Shown one piece after another: positions 34,192 to 45,378 of a DNA stretch of 64,000 nt (its first letter is position 1; each line of letters opens with the position of its first letter). The DNA is taken from positions 992,001 to 1,056,000 of the forward strand of contig WIUZ02000009.1 in assembly GCA_015956445.1 (NCBI GenBank). Direction: 5' to 3'. The stretch is from Thelephora terrestris. Taxonomy: Eukaryota; Basidiomycota; Agaricomycetes; Thelephorales; Thelephoraceae. A program made the translations under genes and the position numbers. The notes below the pieces were generated by a model. That model searched no databases. It was not told the DNA's origin and worked only from the letters and a program-made list of their open reading frames with translations.

Positions 34192-36165
34192 ATGACCCGC
34201 CTCACTCCTGCAGTCTTTGGGATGTGGTCGGTATGCTGTGTGCTAGTACGTTCCCGCCCACTCGGAATACCTCTGCCTCTTCTGACCTACGCGTTTCCTC
34301 AGTTCACTGCTTTCGTTATCTATCACCTGTGGCACTACGACCGATTCAAGTGCCTCCAAATAAACAGAGGGCCATACGCTGGCGCATTCAAGCGGGTGAT
34401 GACCGTACGCTCCTCTGCCCCAACCCCCGTATTCAGAATTGACCAATTGCTCCAGTACACGTATCTAATAACGCTTCCACTGATAACGACATACTCGGTG
34501 GGCAATGCAGTGATCAGATACAAAGAGGGTTTCGTTTTCAGCTCACAGTACGGATGTAAGAGGACGCGGTCTCATCCTAGACTCTCTAATCACGCATCAC
34601 CGCTTTCCAGTGATTCCCAAACCTTACACCGAATGGACACAGATTCATCGAGGCGCAATTTTCCCATTGATGATGCTGCTCGCGCTATGTTTCAGCTCTG
34701 AGATGTACGTAACCTATTTCCAGCACCCGTGCATGTGACTCACCACCGGCATCAAGGATAACCCATTTAGAAGGTATTCATCTATTAGAGATTATCATTT
34801 CCCCCCCTCTAATGCCTACAACAGAGCTTTGTTTCTGGGTCTTTCTCATGAACGCAACCGCATCATCGCAGAACTGGTTCAGGAGCAATTGTTTTACAGT
34901 CTGGACGTGCGGTAGTGTGATCGCTCTCATCTTAGTCCCGACTGTCTCTGTGGTTTCCCGTAATAACCCCTCCAAGGTATGTTGGTTCCCCCTCCCCTCC
35001 CCCGCACAAGTGGGTAACCTGATACCTGTTCCAGAATGAGGGCTATACGTTTCTAGTTGGAAGTTCCGTGACTCTCGCCCTGACGTTATGTTTTGCGCCG
35101 ATTTTGTAAGCCTTCAACCCTAGGTCGTATCATCAACAGAGTTCATAAGCACGTTCAGATTTTTGTTCCCGGCGTTTTTGCGTAAACTGGTACGTCTTTG
35201 CCTCTTGCTTATTCACACAGAACTCTAGGCCGATCATTGTCCTCTCCAGGTGCGACAGGGCGTCGACAAGGCTACGCTGGTTCGCCTCCAAAAGTACCAC
35301 GAGTTGAACGTAAGGAACGCCCGACGTTCTATGGAGTGGGCTGCCTGATTTTCTTCACATCTAGCGTCTTCGCTTCGTTTTCAAGCTGTTATTTGTTGTT
35401 CCTCTTGTGTTCATCGGGATCGATGGAATAAGCCCTCACAGCCATCCCATCAACGAGAGCATGTTCTGGACAGGTGGGTTATTTCCACGAGCTACGGGCT
35501 GCACCGCTGATGCAGGATCGTAGAAACTCTTGGAATGGCCTCTGCATTCGGGTGCATTATTTCATCTGGCATCACGCTCCTCGTCAGAATTTCGTGCCTT
35601 CGGAATTCCTGGACCTTATTCTCTGACTTCCGTACCGCATTGTTAGATCTTCTTTCCCAGGAACAACGAGAGCGAATACGAATCCTCTAGCCTTGGGCAG
35701 CTCAGCCGCCTCCAGACGTCACAACGAAAAGCCGGGCAACATGAAACTATGGGCCCCTATCAGGAACGAAACCGCGTCGTGTTCTCTTCTGACACCTCGA
35801 TCGGATCATCGCCAAACCCTTATGCACACGTCACCCAATCGGCGAACTTCGAGGCGAATTTCCAGGCTGAGGGTCGGTACGGTCCACCTCCGAGGTATCA
35901 AGCACCAGGCATCCAAATTATCGAGCCAGATAACAGCGGGAATAGGACCGTGGAAGTTTTCACACCTCTTCCCTCCGCCAGTGCTGCGATGCTTCGGCCG
36001 AACAGACTGGGCGCAAATGGGGATGTTGAGTTTGGGGGTATGCAAGATCCTCCTGCCACTGAGACGTGGGTCAGTAACTGGACTTCTCAGTTCAGGTCGC
36101 CGCTAGGTGGGTTCATTTCCCCACTCTATTTGCTTGTCACTTGCGCCAACATTCTCCAGATGTGA
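34192..36165 (+). CDS. Multipass membrane protein of an Agaricomycete-specific family
   Basis: Early exons 34192-34230, 34303-34404, 34456-34555 and one from 34611 join in phase. They give MTRLTPAVFGMWS, FTAFVIYHLWHYDRFKCLQ, GAFKRVMT, YTYLITLPLITTYSVGNAVI, IPKPYTEWTQIHRGAIFP and LMMLLALCFSSEM. Later exons hold ELCFWVFLMNA, VIALILVPTVSVVSR and YTFLVGSSVTLALTLCF. The soluble C-terminus, from about 35,650, is rich in Ser/Pro/Asn and ends ANILQM. From memory this matches a common agaric family of proteins with six to seven membrane segments and a cytosolic tail, GPCR-like in layout and with no known function. Exon borders between 34,700 and 35,700 are not resolved. Confidence 0.65.
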
Positions 36166-36319
36166 TGCAATGACCTGGACGGTGATCTGCTTATTCTGGT
36201 GCCACGGCTCATGTTGGGGTCTCCGTCAATGGTTACCATCACCGTAGCATATCATTGATGAGAGCTATATGATCCCAACAATACGCGACGCTGTACTACC
36301 GTCTTTCATGCGTATGCTG

Positions 36320-37080
36320 TTATGTTGTTTGTGGAGAGGAAAGCGTTGAGCCGTTCTTGATTTCTTCCACTTGACCGTCTTTCATGTTTAGCTTCGCTAC
36401 CCTTCCTTCTGCGTCTTGGATCTCGACTTGAACGTCCTCTGATTCCACGACTTCGTCGGTTTCTTGCGCTGCGCCTCCTGTATCATCTACATTCATGACG
36501 CCGACCATCCAGGTGACGCCTTCGGCCCATTCGTTCATTTCAGCTTCGGTAATCGCGCTTCGGCCGCTTTTGTTCTTGATATCGAGCACCTCAGCACCTG
36601 ATCACCAATAAACTGGTGTTTTCCGATCTGATGGGAGTGAAAACCACGCACCGCACAGTTTGACGAGCCGCTTGACCACGTCAAACTGTTTGTTCAGCGT
36701 CGCCCAATGTAAGGCCGTAGATCCCGCAGACAGATTCTGTACGGTCGCGAAGGAGGGCGGGACGTGGTCCGGAACGAGATAATCCAAAAGATCTAGACGA
36801 AATCTAAATCCGTAAATGAACATTGGAAAATATGGGAAGCGCCCTTCCGCTCGTTCTGAGGGGTTGGGGGAGAGTATTTTGTTTCGCGCGCACCTAGGTG
36901 TCCGTTCCCGCATACCATGTGGAGAACGGTGTTCCCGTCTTCGTCTCGACCGTCGGTGAGAGGTTTTGTGCCGAATTTTTCGATGAAGGATTTGAGTTCG
37001 TCGAGTTCGCCGTACCGGGCGATTAGAAGGAGTTCTTCAGTGTCTCCTGGACTTGGTGGTGGTGTGGATGAGATGGCCAT
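36320..37080 (-). CDS. Small ankyrin-repeat protein, Yar1-like
   Basis: Exons 37080-36894, 36792-36652 and 36597-36320 join to 201 residues. Two to three ankyrin units are seen: ELLLIARYGELDELKSFIEK, DEDGNTVLHMVCGNGHLDLL and GSTALHWATLNKQFDVVKRL. A short third unit (GAEVLDIKNKSGRSAITEAE) and an acidic C-terminus follow. Length, early repeat position and acidic tail resemble yeast Yar1, a chaperone of ribosomal protein Rps3, and S. pombe P16F5.05c. The functional transfer is inference. Confidence 0.75.
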
Positions 37081-38594
37081 TTGTGCTTGATAGTGGTGTT
37101 GGGAGTTTTGGAGATCAGAGCTTCGACGAAGTGATCTGGAAAAATCTTGATCGACTCGACACTGCCAGTGACGTCATTTGAAAGCGGGCTCATCAGGCTC
37201 GAGCTCACTGGAGTCTGTGAATTGCCTTCACATCTTGATCTTATATTTCACTTGCATTCGAATAATGCGCCTATGGAAGCACAGAACGGGCCGTAAGCGT
37301 GATAAATCCACGTACTCTGCAAAACTCGCAATGTCTTTGAATTCCACTTGATTCTCGCACTGTGTACTGACTAAAGGATACCTCCTTTACTACTACTACT
37401 ACTTGGGTGCGTTGTTTCTACTACCATACAACTCCGCTAAAGAACCCCCAGTGCTTGCATTGACCACCTGGAACGCATGGGTCCGGCTCCAAGGCTGGGG
37501 TTGGCCAGATTTGTCGTGGCGAGAGAGGTAGGCCTTCGGGCCGCACCGCGGATCCCCAAACAGATGAGGCCCGGACCGTCACAGGATATACCCCCCAACG
37601 TTCGGGCGGCGGTACAGAACCGTCGCCGTCTTCGGAATTGTCAAAGAGGTCTAGCCGGGCGGCGGTTTCCTCGAGATGCGCCCGTATGAACACACTCTGG
37701 GGTCTAGGCAGAGTCAGCGGCTTCCACTAACCGGGAGGACCGAGGGCTCACGCACCAATAAAACATCGTTTAAGGGATTGATATCGATTTTGTTCACTGG
37801 CGAGAGCGAGGGGTGGGGGGAGTTCAAGTCTCATAGTTGTGTCACTGCCTTTGGGGTAGGGGAGTGGATGGGAAGTGCGAGGTGTGGAAGGCGCGATGTA
37901 GGAACTGGGTGAGTTCTGCCTCGTATTTATACACCTATGGGGCAGAATTATCATGGCTCAGGCAGTACGGGGCGTGGCGGAGGGAAAACTCCCTCACAAA
38001 ACGGACCATGAAACAAGAGTGAGTCCGTTTGTCTCAACAAAGGATCCCGGTGCGATAAAAGCACCTCAAGGCCACGGCGATACATATCATACAATAACGG
38101 GACATGGACTCTTGTACGGTACTCAGCAGACTGGAACAAATGGCCCCTGCACGGCAGCTCGAAGTTGCGCTGCGTCCATTCCCAAACGGCCGCATGCACA
38201 CACGGCCAGGCCCCTGGCAGGGATAACACGCTGCACCCGATGAAAATCAATCACCCGTCGGTGTTCCAGTGGGCACGGGCTCACAGCCGTGTTCCCAAAG
38301 CTCTTTCTCCCAAATGCTTATCGATGAACTCATCGCCTTCTCTACTTGCCGTGCGACAGGCTTAGACACGAAGGCAGTCTATAATCGAGGCGGAGGATAG
38401 TTCATCGGGAGACGGTTTATTCTTGGATTGGAGGGCGAGAAGCGGAAAGGTATCATAGGTTACAATTTCGGTTTCGTACGCGAAAGAAACGAAGTCTTCA
38501 CTGCCCGTACGCAGGCTTCTGCATTGGGCCATTCTGGGCACAACGTATAAGCCTTCGCGCACTCTGAGTGACAAGTTCATCGGAGGAAGTACTC
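37081..38594. other. Mostly intergenic; possible small minus-strand gene
   Basis: A possible two-exon minus gene has a first exon near 37,850-37,770 (MRLELPPPLALASEQNRYQS, donor GTGCGTGAG). A second frame ends at 37,421 (AHLEETAARLDLFDN). I could not make the junction phase fit and no family is recognised. A short ACT microsatellite lies near 37,390. The rest holds nothing I can support. Confidence 0.3.
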
Positions 38595-39760
38595 TCAGGG
38601 TGCAGTAAGGACAATGTTCATGAACTGCTCATAATTGATCTGGATCCAGCCGTCCTGCAGACGAAATGGTAGTCAGCCGCGTGCCAGCAGAGTTTATTGT
38701 TGGAAAGACCTTACCCTGTCAGTATCCACCTTCTGGAATGCCTCGGTCAATTGCTTGATCACGACGCAAGCCCTGACGAATCGATCGAAGGTGATTCCGC
38801 TCGCTTGAGCCCCAGCGGGTGGTCGACCACCAAATCCAGGGGCAGCAGGTGCGGCAGTTGGGCCAGCTTTAAACATATCTTCCCCGGGGGAAGACGAAAT
38901 CAGTGACAATCGGTTTACCCGACTTAGAAAGGGAGCATACCGTATTTCTTCTCAACGAGCTGGAGAAGCATAGGGGAAAGGTTGTATCCAAACTGCTTGA
39001 GGGCGGCTTGAAGCTCTGCACCGTCGATCGAACCGGAACGATCCTTGTCGAAGTGCTTGAAGACGCCTTGCCAGTCCTTGATGTATTTCCAGAGCCCGGA
39101 GAACTACGAAGAAGGCGTAAGTGACCCGGAGAGAACCGTTGGAAGAAACGAGACGGACTTCATTGAATCCGATGGTTCCACTTCGGTCGGTATCGAATAT
39201 CGACATCAGGAGTTTGCAAGTGTCAAGATCAAAGGCTATGGCAAGTTTGAGTGAGGGCTCTATCCCGAACCGTATTGATTTGGAAACATACGACTCCAAT
39301 CCCCGTTTATTAAAGCCTTCTCTGTAAAATCGGATGGTCGTCAGACCACCCGCTCCACTTGCGCAGTCAGCAACGACGAGGGGGTACTCACGAAGCTCAT
39401 TCACACTGATATATCCAGACCTGTCAGTGTCCACAGTGGTGAAGCATTGCCACAGCCTGCCATTTGAAGCACGGTGCTCAGTCAAAGAATCGTGGACTCG
39501 AACCCATTATCAACGAAAATAATGGTTGGGAGCAGAACGCACATAGGATCGGCTCCGGGGGGAGGGCCGGCAGGTGGCGGGTTAGAGAATCCTCCGCCAT
39601 AAGCACCGTAGCCAGGAGGCCCTTGACCTTGACCTTGACCTTGACCGTATCCTTGTCCATATCCTTGTCCGTACCCTTGGCCGTATCCTTGTCCGTACTG
39701 TGGAGAAGGTCGGTTTCGGCATAGAGGCGGGAGATAAGGATCGCGAACCTGATGAGCCAT
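38595..39760 (-). CDS. PEF1: Penta-EF-hand calcium-binding protein (PEF1/ALG-2/sorcin type)
   Basis: Seven exons (39760-39543, 39456-39392, 39321-39292, 39235-39159, 39103-38941, 38878-38715, 38654-38595) join exactly in phase to 258 residues. The N-terminus is a Gly/Tyr/Gln/Pro-rich low-complexity region of YGQG repeats. EF-hand loops follow: DTDRSGYISVNEL, DTDRSGTIGFNE and DKDRSGSIDGAEL, plus two degenerate hands, the last at DTDRDGWIQINYEQF. ELQKALINGDWSPFDLDT and SGLWKYIKDWQGVF are signature PEF sequences. Such proteins bind calcium, dimerise through the fifth hand and recruit partners to membranes. In yeast Pef1 affects budding and cation homeostasis. The Gly/Ala/Pro insert at about 185-210 (TAAPAAPGFGGRPPAG), ahead of hand 4, is unusual. 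Confidence 0.92.
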
Positions 39761-40147
39761 GTTTCTGTAGGCTTTGGTGGTTTCTAGAAGGCCGGCGCGA
39801 GTCGAGATGTTGAGGAAGATTAAGAGAGAGTGATAGAGTGCTCACCGTCGGGATCGAAGGTTAAATAGGGAACGGACCGCAGTGGAGGGGCTATGCGATC
39901 GTTTGTCACATGAATGGATGATTGATCACGAAATTTCCAAGGCGCTGTCTCAGCGTCTGTGTAAGTCACTCGCAATGTGTGGCTGTCAATGGCTGTGTTG
40001 CAAATGGGTCCAAGGACAGGAATTATTACAGGTAACTATACTATATCCACGAATGCGAAAGATAACATTGAATATGCCTTGGCAGATGCACAGCAAAGTT
40101 GACTCCGGGGCAAGGAACGCAGGGGAAGGCGGTGACGACGAGTACGT

Positions 40148-40839
40148 TCAATCGTCACTACCGTATGAAAGGAGGATGAAGACGTCATCATTGGTTACAT
40201 TCCCCTCTGCCATTGTCAAAGTGAGATTGCACTCAATAGGGCTCATCGAATCTCTTCCATCAAACGACACCAATTGGAAGAGCTTTACACTGTGGTTCGT
40301 AAGTCAGCACTCAAACACGCAAAAGCAGATCCACGAGGACTGACGTTGCCTTGTCTACTCTGAAATTGTTGCAAGCCGTCCTGAGGAGCGAGGCGAAACT
40401 ACTCTGTGGGCGAGCCTTGACCGTTATGCTGTCATCTTCATGCCGAACCTCCACGTATATTCTGGTGTCGGCCACAAGGTCTGGTTCTTGGGATGACGAT
40501 GGCGCGATTTCCTCATTCGTGGGCTCTGCTCTGATGATCCGGATAGGACGGGGGTTGTCTAGGAGTACTGTGAGATGGGGCCGGACTGCGGAACAATTGG
40601 CTAGCGTCCTCACTATTGGTACCACGGGCCTGAAGGCTCACCCGCGTCCTCACACTTCTCAAGCTCTCTGGTTGAGGTTGTTCTATCTCCTCTTCTTCGG
40701 AGTATTCGCGATCGCCGACGGACATTTGTCCATCGTCAGTGAGCTCGCCGGCCTCAGCCCTTCGTTTTGCAGGGGTAGAGTGTGCAAGTGCACGTTCAGG
40801 ATCATCTCGCGGGGGAGTCGAACCAGGGGAGAGGGGCAT
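40148..40839 (-). CDS. Protein with C-terminal ubiquitin/SUMO-like domain
   Basis: The last exon (40289-40148) joins in phase to an exon ending at 40345. Together they give IYVEVRHEDDSITVKARPQS, ACNNFRVDKATVKLFQLVSF, DGRDSMSPIECNLTLTMAEG and NVTNDDVFILLSYG. Strand-helix-strand spacing and the acidic C-terminus fit a Rad60/SUMO-like beta-grasp domain. No terminal Gly-Gly is present, so it is not a conjugated modifier. The N-terminal part (start MPLSPGSTPPRD at 40839) is Pro/Ser/Glu rich, and an intron of about 70 nt near 40,640-40,570 joins it to the domain; its exact borders are ambiguous. Rad60/Esc2-like proteins act in genome stability, but that role here is inference. Confidence 0.65.
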
Positions 40840-40919
40840 CTTTGCTTGCGTCCTATTGGCACTCGTGATATCCAGCCGGGAGGAACCTGTGCTTAAACAG
40901 AGCGCTCAGGGACCTTTCA

Positions 40920-41295
40920 TCACCGAATACCAGTCATGTTACCTTCTTCACGCGTCCTAATATGGAATTCCACCGTTCTGAGGAATGCCTGGACCTCAGG
41001 CATCTCCCAGATGTCAGGGAAGACCTCAACGGGCATCTCCAACCCGAAGTCCTTGGTCTTGATATACAGTTCCTCTGCCGTTTCATCGAACATGGTTCGA
41101 AAGAGGGAAGCGGCAGTGGTGATGAGGTCCTGTATAATCGGGATGCGGAGGTATCAGTTGGAGTCAATCATCCCAAACGGGGACCGGTATGCAACGTACC
41201 TGATAGGTGGGTGGGCGCCGGACGGCATACGCATCATCAAGACACCAAAAGGATATACAGATGATCCCTGCAGGCCATTCTCTAGTAGTTGCCAT
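40920..41295 (-). CDS. Small protein of unknown function, 101 residues
   Basis: Exons 41295-41200 and 41129-40920 join in phase 0 across a 70-nt intron. The protein starts MATTREWPAG and contains YQDLITTAASLFRTMFDETA, KTKDFGLEMPVEVFPDIWEM and VQAFLRTVEFHIRTREEG. The second exon is acidic and helical. A TATATAA box lies about 95 bp upstream on this strand. I do not recognise the family. Confidence 0.6.
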
Positions 41296-41456
41296 CGTGT
41301 AGAAGGTATGACGCCGATTTCAAATGACCGCGTTTGTTCAATGTTGACAATCTTGGCGCGTTTGCGTCGCGCCACTGGGATGTTATTATATAAGCACCAG
41401 GGTAAACAGGGACAAACAAAGCTTAATACTACTGTTGGTACTACACGAGCTCGAGG

Positions 41457-42668
41457 TTAATGCTTAGATATATACTCCACATTCCCAACTTTAGGAAAAA
41501 AGACGAGCAAACCCACAAACCTTCTGGCCCAACCGTCGTGCTCTCCAGTCGCCCCTTCCTCGTCCGTACGAAACTGCAGCGTCAACCGTCGATTCCGGTG
41601 CTTTCCGTGAATCTTCTCCGCGTACTCAGACATGATCACATCCAAGCTACCCCAAGTCATCATATCCACATCTTCTTCATCTGGGTATTGACCATCCGCG
41701 TCGAGGACAATTCGTGAAAGGTTGGTGGTATTTGGAAGTGTGAGAAGGACATCCCTCAGAACCGTGACGAGTTGGCTTGGGTAGATGACCGTGACGCGAA
41801 GTTCCTCAAGGGCGACACATGAGCTCAGGGAAGCGCCGGTAGGACCCAACAAAATCGCTAGATTTGTAATTCTCAGCCACCAGCAGGGTGTGCACCAATG
41901 GAGGCCGTACGTACCACGGGTTTTCCTTGTGATGTGTAACGTGCGTAAAGTTCTGCCGCACTTGCTGGTTAACTTTGCCAGTTGTGGGAGTCCCTCCCAG
42001 TCGCGAGAGGAGACCGAAATGGTATCAAATGATAAGGGAAGAGTGCAAAGCAACTCTACGAAGAGGTAGGATTCTCGTAGGATATCCAGCAACCTGAGCT
42101 TCCCCGTGAAGCTGGGCGCGGCCACAGGCTGTATGAACTCTTCTTGGCTCACACCTCCAGCGGTGACGGTGGAAGGATACTCGATTCCAAGATCGTCAAC
42201 GAGCGGGAACGAGGAGATGAAAGAAAGTAGTGAGGCAGGAGGTCCAATCGGAGTCCGCAGCTCCAGCGACCGAACCGTAGCTGCAAAATTTCCAAAGTAA
42301 CGTGGGGTGGAAAAGGCATCGAACTTTGCTGTTTCCAATCCGGCGATTACGAGACGTTCGACTCCGGAGAATGAGCAAAAGTGGCCGTGGAATCTGTCCA
42401 GGTTTTCCGGCTCTAGCCAGGACTTCGGTGTGCCATTGAGGGAAAGCAGTATGGAACGAGGGTACGACGCGATCCCGTTGGGGTCTGGGGAGATGCACCG
42501 CGACCACTTTTCCAACAGGCTGAGGGAGTTGATTGGAACAAAGTAGAATAGCCGTCGACGCGACCGATGCGTCCAAGACTTCTGGACGAGCGACGTGGAT
42601 TGAAGAGTTGAAAAATCGAAAGCGAGGTTATCGATCACCTCATCGACAATCTCTTGCGGAAGAATCAT
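41457..42668 (-). CDS. F-box protein
   Basis: A single open exon of 403 residues from MILPQEIVDEVIDNLAFDFS, the core of an F-box, followed by LQSTSLVQKSWTHRSRRRLF. The rest has spaced hydrophobic strands like irregular leucine-rich repeats (VERLVIAGLE, VRSLELRTPIGP, LEELRVTVIYP), as in the large agaric F-box/LRR expansions. It probably links substrates to an SCF ubiquitin ligase, with unknown target. An upstream exon from 42,858 (MAVIDVVTAEGGEPP) with a good GTACGT donor does not join in frame and may be a separate short transcript or an alternative 5' end. Confidence 0.8.
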   Translation of the reverse strand: MILPQEIVDEVIDNLAFDFSTLQSTSLVQKSWTHRSRRRLFYFVPINSLSLLEKWSRCISPDPNGIASYPRSILLSLNGTPKSWLEPENLDRFHGHFCSFSGVERLVIAGLETAKFDAFSTPRYFGNFAATVRSLELRTPIGPPASLLSFISSFPLVDDLGIEYPSTVTAGGVSQEEFIQPVAAPSFTGKLRLLDILRESYLFVELLCTLPLSFDTISVSSRDWEGLPQLAKLTSKCGRTLRTLHITRKTRGTYGLHWCTPCWWLRITNLAILLGPTGASLSSCVALEELRVTVIYPSQLVTVLRDVLLTLPNTTNLSRIVLDADGQYPDEEDVDMMTWGSLDVIMSEYAEKIHGKHRNRRLTLQFRTDEEGATGEHDGWARRFVGLLVFFPKVGNVEYISKH

Positions 42669-43448
42669 GCTCTCTGCGCGGAGTTTTATCCACATATTGA
42701 GCTGACGTTGTCAAAGGGCAGTGATGTGTAGCCTGACGTACCTGCACGCTGGAGGCGACTGGCTTGAGTGGGCACGCGAAAAGAGGCGAGGCGGTCCGGG
42801 TCGAAGGGCGTGGGTGGTTCTCCCCCTTCCGCAGTCACTACATCAATAACAGCCATCACGTCTAGCGCGCGGCCTCATCCCGACCCTCCCTACGGATATA
42901 TCACTGACATCTCGTTAGCCCCCTGAGTGCCTGGCTTTGGGGGTCCCCAGGTAGATCCGATCCAGGACATTGAGCCCGAAGGCGAGTCCCGTTTAGGCGC
43001 TTAGTCAGTCAATCCAGGCATTGCGCCGGGTTGGTTTCTTGGTACAAAATTGTGCAACGAATGGCAATTAATGAATACAGCTGCAAACTAAATGTGAGTG
43101 CTCTCACGCTTGGGTAAAAGAGTAACCTCTCTTGAGAGGATGCAGGTCACATTTCATTGTCTAGAGTGTGTCCCTGACGGTAATTTTCTATAGCTGAAAT
43201 GATCCTCATCGATATCAGTTCGATCAACTCTTTCCAAGTGGGTTTTCATTTATTTTCCTTTGCTTATCTCACACCTCTTACCATATCTGGAGGGCCAAAT
43301 CTTCATCCCCACAACTGTAAGGAGGGGTCTTGTTGTTAAATTGGTCAAATTTTGGTGGGGTGTCCCTTTTCCCCTCTGATTTTGGAGTTGATTTTACCCA
43401 CACTTTCGTTATAGTCTAGCCTTGGAACTCACTCCAATTTTCACTCAT
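42669..43448. other. Boundary between host genes and repeat block
   Basis: Apart from the possible 5' exon near 42,858-42,745, I see no gene. The sequence becomes A/T rich towards 43,448, where a TGTCAGGAACATGGTA terminus begins. Confidence 0.4.
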
Positions 43449-43620
43449 TGTCAGGAACATGGTATTTCAAAGTTCAAAATCAAAGTTCAAATAAAAGAAC
43501 TCTTTATTTGAATTTTCTTTATATTATATTATCTTATCTTATCTTTTGATCACTCCACACTCCTTTCCTTCTATCCCTTTTCATCCCACAGATAAAGCAT
43601 GCAAAGGGCCATTCAATTCC
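43449..43620 (-). repeat. Divergent terminus e of TGTCAGGAACATGGTA element
   Basis: Starts TGTCAGGAACATGGTATTT. After about 95 nt it again matches the reverse complement of the other 3' ends ('actccacactcctttcctt' against 'gcttcacactccttatcctt'). It is therefore an older reverse-oriented copy of the end, or the left terminus of a larger element reaching to 53,692 or 54,794. Confidence 0.55.
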
Positions 43621-43643
43621 ATATTGTAGCCAGAACACTTTGG

Positions 43644-44040
43644 TTATGGTATAAACAAACTACTGTTTCTGATTGCCAGAGGGTTAGAAAGGATATTCAT
43701 TTCTGAAAGAGGGGATTCCAGGAGTTTGAGAGATGGAGGAAGAGTGAGGGAGAGAGGAGTGTTCTGTTCATAGGGGGAAATGTGTTGATTAAAGAAGTCT
43801 TCACAGAACTGTGCAAGTGTTTGACTGGAGGGAGTGAAGCCTTCACCACTGAGTTCTTTAAAATAATAAAGGTAATCTATAATATCCCAAGGTAAGTCAG
43901 TTGGCACATCCCACCAGAGAATGATAAGGGCTGGGCAGTGGGTATGGATGAAAGTGGTTGATAAGATTTCAGGAAAGGGGAATTGAAATCCTGGCCTGGT
44001 GCTGAAGATGCCAAGGCAAGAGTCCCTTGATGGTGTGATG
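43644..44040 (-). CDS. Fragmentary paralog of the 44.1-44.7 kb gene
   Basis: A minus-strand segment reads FIHTHCPALIILWWDVPTDLP, then YLYYFKELSGEGFTP and SPYEQNTPLSLTLPPSLKLL, and ends SSLFIP at 43644. Each piece aligns with the C-terminal half of the neighbouring gene (IHTHSPAIIVLWWEVPAELP, PYQTESPLSLNIPPPL). The N-terminal half is absent, so this is a truncated tandem copy. Family unknown. Confidence 0.45.
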
Positions 44041-44077
44041 ATTTTGCCGTTTACCCCTGTCAGGGTTGTAGGCCTGC

Positions 44078-44701
44078 TTACTGTTTGTGGGGCGCTAGAG
44101 GATTAGCAGCGGGGTGAGGAGTGTCGGGTCTGACTTTGAAGGGAGTTCCGGGTGTAGAGACGAGGGGAGGTGGGATATTGAGAGAGAGAGGTGACTCTGT
44201 TTGATAGGGGTGGACGGGTGAGTGATAGTCTTGGCAGAACTGATTTAGTTGCTGCACGAAGGGTTCGAAGTCTTGGTCGCTAAGACGTTCGAAATTGACG
44301 AGGTATTCTATAACCGAATAAGGTAGTTCAGCTGGGACTTCCCACCAAAGAACGATGATAGCGGGAGAATGGGTATGGATGTTAGTAGTAAGATGAACAC
44401 GTGGGGAGGGGAAGTAGAAGGCTGGGCTGATACTGAAGTAGACGGTCGCGAGGACGCTCTCAGTAAGGTCCGAATTCCAAAGGAACTGGTGATCTGCCCC
44501 TAGGAGAAAGGGAGGAGTGGTGATTCCGGCGTCGAGTGCTGCAAAGGGTCGGTAGTACGGGAAATGGGTGAGTAAACCGGCGGTTCGGTTTACTTGAAGA
44601 CTCCTGATGAGTTTATACTCCCAGATAGATCTTCTAGCGTCAGGGATAACTGGGCGCTGAACTGGACTTGTAGAGGGGAAGGGGTTTGGAGCACTGAACA
44701 T
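44078..44701 (-). CDS. Unknown 207-residue protein in repeat block
   Basis: A single open exon from MFSAPNPFPSTSPVQR to a stop at 44078. Visible blocks are SIWEYKLIRSLQVNRTAG, FFLL-type hydrophobic strands, SPAIIVLWWEVPAELPYSVI and LSDQDFEPFVQQLNQFCQDY, with a Pro/Ser-rich tail. No known domain. It lies head-to-head with the plus-strand gene at 45,379, and a partial paralog lies directly downstream. Duplication and setting suggest it travels with a mobile element. Confidence 0.5.
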   Translation of the reverse strand: MFSAPNPFPSTSPVQRPVIPDARRSIWEYKLIRSLQVNRTAGLLTHFPYYRPFAALDAGITTPPFLLGADHQFLWNSDLTESVLATVYFSISPAFYFPSPRVHLTTNIHTHSPAIIVLWWEVPAELPYSVIEYLVNFERLSDQDFEPFVQQLNQFCQDYHSPVHPYQTESPLSLNIPPPLVSTPGTPFKVRPDTPHPAANPLAPHKQ

Positions 44702-45009
44702 ACACTAGCAGGAGAATTCCTGCTGAAATGAGTTTAGAAAGTGTAAGACGTGAGAAGAATTCCTCAGCTTACTTTTATTCAGGTCGTGGTTTAGAGGAGT
44801 ACAGAAGAGATTGAGAATGGGGAAAAGAAGGAGCGAACGCTCTTCCTTATATACCCAATCCTCTACAGGAGTCATTATTCTACAACGAGTCAAACAAGAG
44901 TCAACATGGTCTGTGCGTAGTTTAGGGTAGGGCAGATGAGTCAGAATGAGGGGACTTAGGGCGACAGATAGTAATTACTCATACGGGAACAATAGGGGCA
45001 CGAGTCGAT

Positions 45010-45180
45010 GGAAGCAGTCAGGGATTTCTCGCGTTCGATGGGGATTTCTCTGGATCAATGGTGGCAATAGAAGCGTGATGGGGATTTCCTGCGATCGATG
45101 GGGATTTCTCTCGTTTCATGGTGGTAATAGAAGACTGATGGGGATTTCTCTTGATCGGTGGGGATTTCTTGGCTTTTGAT
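45010..45180 (+). repeat. Tandem repeats built on GATGGGGATTTC
   Basis: GATGGGGATTTC or a near variant occurs six to seven times. Two larger units of about 56 bp each contain GGGATTTCTC, then ATGGTGG(C/T)AATAGAAG. They lie upstream of the gene at 45,379, between it and the divergent gene at 44,701. Confidence 0.8.
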
Positions 45181-45280
45181 GGGATCGCGATTGGGGCTGA
45201 GGGTTCGTTTATCCTAATTGAGACTTTAATGGATAATAGGTTATTGTTTTCCCCTTTCGGTTCCCTTTTGAGTCAGGGTG

Positions 45281-45288
45281 TATTTAAG
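45281..45288 (+). promoter_or_regulatory. TATA-like box of the 45.4 kb gene
   Basis: TATTTAAG lies 98 bp before the ATG at 45379. The equivalent box of the 63-kb paralog is TATATAA at 55,689, separated from its gene by the Plavaka insertion. Confidence 0.5.
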
Positions 45289-45378
45289 TCGGGGGGATTA
45301 ATGGTCGTTTCCCTCATCGTCTCTTTTCCACTCCCACCAAACACCAATACCACCATCTCCCCAATATCCATTACTACT

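Noticed and set aside
37421-37693. GC-rich minus frame as a confirmed gene
   Set aside because: The junction to the likely first exon does not keep phase and no family is recognised, so it is only mentioned under the intergenic entry.
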